Origin: JAWPMT01 sp965242775
GTDB taxonomy: Bacteria; Bacteroidota; Bacteroidia; Cytophagales; Cyclobacteriaceae
Reading direction: 5' to 3'
Assembly (NCBI GenBank): GCA_965242775.1
Contig: CBDETI010000024.1
Location: 499,467 to 563,466, forward strand
Length of the DNA: 64,000 nucleotides
Part shown: one piece after another, positions 62,465 through 64,000 of the stretch
Numbering within the stretch: position 1 is the stretch's first letter
Layout: every line of letters begins with the position of its first letter
Program-made: the position numbers and the translations under genes
Notes under the pieces: model-generated
What the model was told of the DNA's origin: nothing
Database searches by the model: none
Seen by the model: only the letters and a program-made list of their open reading frames with translations

Positions 62465-64000
62465 ATGAAAATAAAACTGTTATTCATGAGGTTGCTGCTG
62501 ATGTTAGCGGCGATCCTCATCATCCATTTGTCAGGGGCCCAGTCCATCTCCTACAACTCAATATTTGATATATCCTCAGGGGCTACTGTAGAACACAACC
62601 TCTCCATTCCTGGGACGCTTCGTGATGTCACATTCAATGATGATGGCTCCAAAATGTACCACATCAACTTCAGGAGCGTGACGCAATACACATTGACTTC
62701 CGCCTATCGGGTCGATGCTGGCGCCTCCCAGGACGGGAGTTTTGATCTTTCCACATTCGACACCACGCCGCAAGGTGTGGCCTTTAGCGACGATGGTATG
62801 GTCATGTTTGTGATAGGGCGTAGTACCCGAACCATCTATGAGTTCAATTTGACCAATGCTTTTGATGTCACTGTGGGCGTGACTGCCTCCGGAAATACTT
62901 TTGATGTCACCGCGCAGCAATCAAATCCACAGGGCATGGCCTTCAACCCTACGGGAAATAAGATGTATGTCTACGGTGTAAATGGCTTGCCTCACATTGA
63001 TCAGTACAACCTAAACACGCCATTCGATATCACCTCCACCGTCACAGTCGATGGTGTGTTGTCGCTTACAGCGAACGTCAATGTCGCCCGTGATATTGCT
63101 TTTAATGCCGATGGAACCAAGCTGTTAGTACTCAACAATGCCAATCAGGTAGAACAGTATAACGTGACCACTCCCTACGACCTGACTGGTACGGTGGTTC
63201 AGGAGAGTACGTCCTTTGACCTAACTCCCGAAGATGCCTTGGCGACCGGCATGGTTTTCAATGAGGTTGGCGATCGGATGTTCATCGCCGGGCAAAGTGG
63301 AGACGAGATCATTCAATACAGGCTCAATCCTGGCGCTTTTAAGGAATCGCCGGTCAACAATGGAGGGGTGACCGGCCAGGCCAAAATTCAGATCTCAGGC
63401 GAAACATTCGCAAATGCCGGCGCGACATTGTCAACACCCGCGGACTATACTATTACCGGAATCCCAACAGGACTAACCCCTACATTAGATGTGGCCGCAG
63501 ATGGGTCATCTGTTAGTCTGTCTTTCAGTGGGAATGCCAATGCGCACCAGGATGCTCACGATGTGGCCAGTCTGGTGTTTGATTTTGCCAACACTGCATT
63601 TACCAGTGGCAATGCAGCAGCAGTGTCAGGCGCGACGGCTACCGCAAGTGGTATAGCCATTGATTTCAATGAAAACAATCCCGTAATCTCTTACGGTAGC
63701 GGGTTTGATTTAGAAAGCAGTGCCAGATCTCTAACGGGGACGCTGAGTATCTCGGGCCAAGAAACAACTCCAAAAGGGATTACCTTCAATCCGGACGGCA
63801 CGAGGGTGTATATCATCGGACAGGAAAACGATGAAATCAATCAATACAGTGTCGCAACACCCTTTGATATTACAGGTGGCATTACTCCCGAAGGTAGCCC
63901 GCTAGACATTTCAGCACAGGCGGGAAACTTCCCTGCAGACCTTACTTTCAGTTCGGACGGTACGAAGATCTTTATTGTCGAGCGAGGCAGTAGAGAGGTA
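62465..64000 (+). CDS. Secreted beta-propeller-like repeat protein, 5' part (cut by window edge)
   Basis: 512 residues present, frame open at the window end. Signal peptide (about 1-25, ending SGAQS) with no lipobox. At least seven units of about 50-54 residues carry the pattern xxG[IM]xFNxDGxKM[YF] and QYNLxTPFDIT. Their starts are near 62618, 62768, 62927, 63086, 63242, 63770 and 63932. Between the fifth and sixth unit sits a different beta-rich segment (about 63340-63690) with ITGIPTGLTPTL and FDFANTAFTSGNAAAVSG. The repeats resemble YVTN/lactonase-type beta-propellers. Ligand unknown; a long surface protein is expected. Confidence 0.75.
   Translation, partial: MKIKLLFMRLLLMLAAILIIHLSGAQSISYNSIFDISSGATVEHNLSIPGTLRDVTFNDDGSKMYHINFRSVTQYTLTSAYRVDAGASQDGSFDLSTFDTTPQGVAFSDDGMVMFVIGRSTRTIYEFNLTNAFDVTVGVTASGNTFDVTAQQSNPQGMAFNPTGNKMYVYGVNGLPHIDQYNLNTPFDITSTVTVDGVLSLTANVNVARDIAFNADGTKLLVLNNANQVEQYNVTTPYDLTGTVVQESTSFDLTPEDALATGMVFNEVGDRMFIAGQSGDEIIQYRLNPGAFKESPVNNGGVTGQAKIQISGETFANAGATLSTPADYTITGIPTGLTPTLDVAADGSSVSLSFSGNANAHQDAHDVASLVFDFANTAFTSGNAAAVSGATATASGIAIDFNENNPVISYGSGFDLESSARSLTGTLSISGQETTPKGITFNPDGTRVYIIGQENDEINQYSVATPFDITGGITPEGSPLDISAQAGNFPADLTFSSDGTKIFIVERGSREV

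Noticed and set aside
1..64000. tRNA, rRNA, CRISPR array, insertion sequence or phage genes
   Set aside because: No cloverleaf arms, rRNA-like blocks, regular spaced repeats, transposase or integrase motifs were seen.

Overview
The window is a gene-dense chromosomal segment of a Bacteroidota bacterium, most likely a marine member of the Cytophagales (inference). The support is a fused secDF, the bacillithiol gene bshA, a BatD protein, a LytS/LytTR pair with a two-component-regulator propeller, many short lipobox signal peptides, weak Shine-Dalgarno sites, and repeated matches to the Bacteroidota promoter -7 box TAnnTTTG upstream of genes. No rRNA, tRNA, CRISPR array, insertion sequence, phage or plasmid gene was recognised, and no clear pseudogene.

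Region 1 (1-9.3 kb): the 5' two thirds of glmM (minus strand, cut by the window edge), a small Cys-rich membrane protein, mazG, two small conserved genes, and the sodium-pump decarboxylase operon oadG-oadA-oadB. A DJ-1-like lipoprotein, metK and an RsmI-like methyltransferase follow on the minus strand. Region 2 (9.4-20 kb): envelope proteins (carboxypeptidase-regulatory-like, M19 dipeptidase, a lipoprotein, a zinc-ribbon membrane protein), an SDR, a TerB-like protein, a CrtI/CrtD carotenoid desaturase, an MltF-like transglycosylase and dxs. Region 3 (20-29.9 kb): scpA, ndk, nrnA with two FKBP-type lipoproteins, rdgB, udk, an unrecognised small exported protein and secDF.

Region 4 (29.9-42.5 kb) is mostly minus strand. 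A tight six-gene run reads batD-aroC-symporter-symporter-nfuA-FAD dehydrogenase. A second run reads VWA protein-MoxR/ChlI-type ATPase-AlbA_2 protein-PIN/PhoH ATPase. Two very small genes lie on the opposite strand. Region 5 (42.8-52.2 kb): a fatty-acid-hydroxylase-like protein, bshA, a serine hydrolase with a decayed glycoside-hydrolase-3 front half, mutL, two rhomboid proteases and rlmN.

Region 6 (52.3-64 kb) is the most accessory-looking part. A TRAP-type transporter has its small and large permease genes separated by an unrecognised 433-residue membrane protein, and no periplasmic binding protein is seen. It is followed by a propeller sensor kinase with its LytTR regulator, a TPR histidine kinase with its LuxR-type regulator, and the start of a large secreted repeat protein that runs off the window. 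The TRAP-associated gene is the best candidate for something undescribed. The physical order suggests, but does not prove, that the adjacent two-component systems control the transporter or the surface protein.
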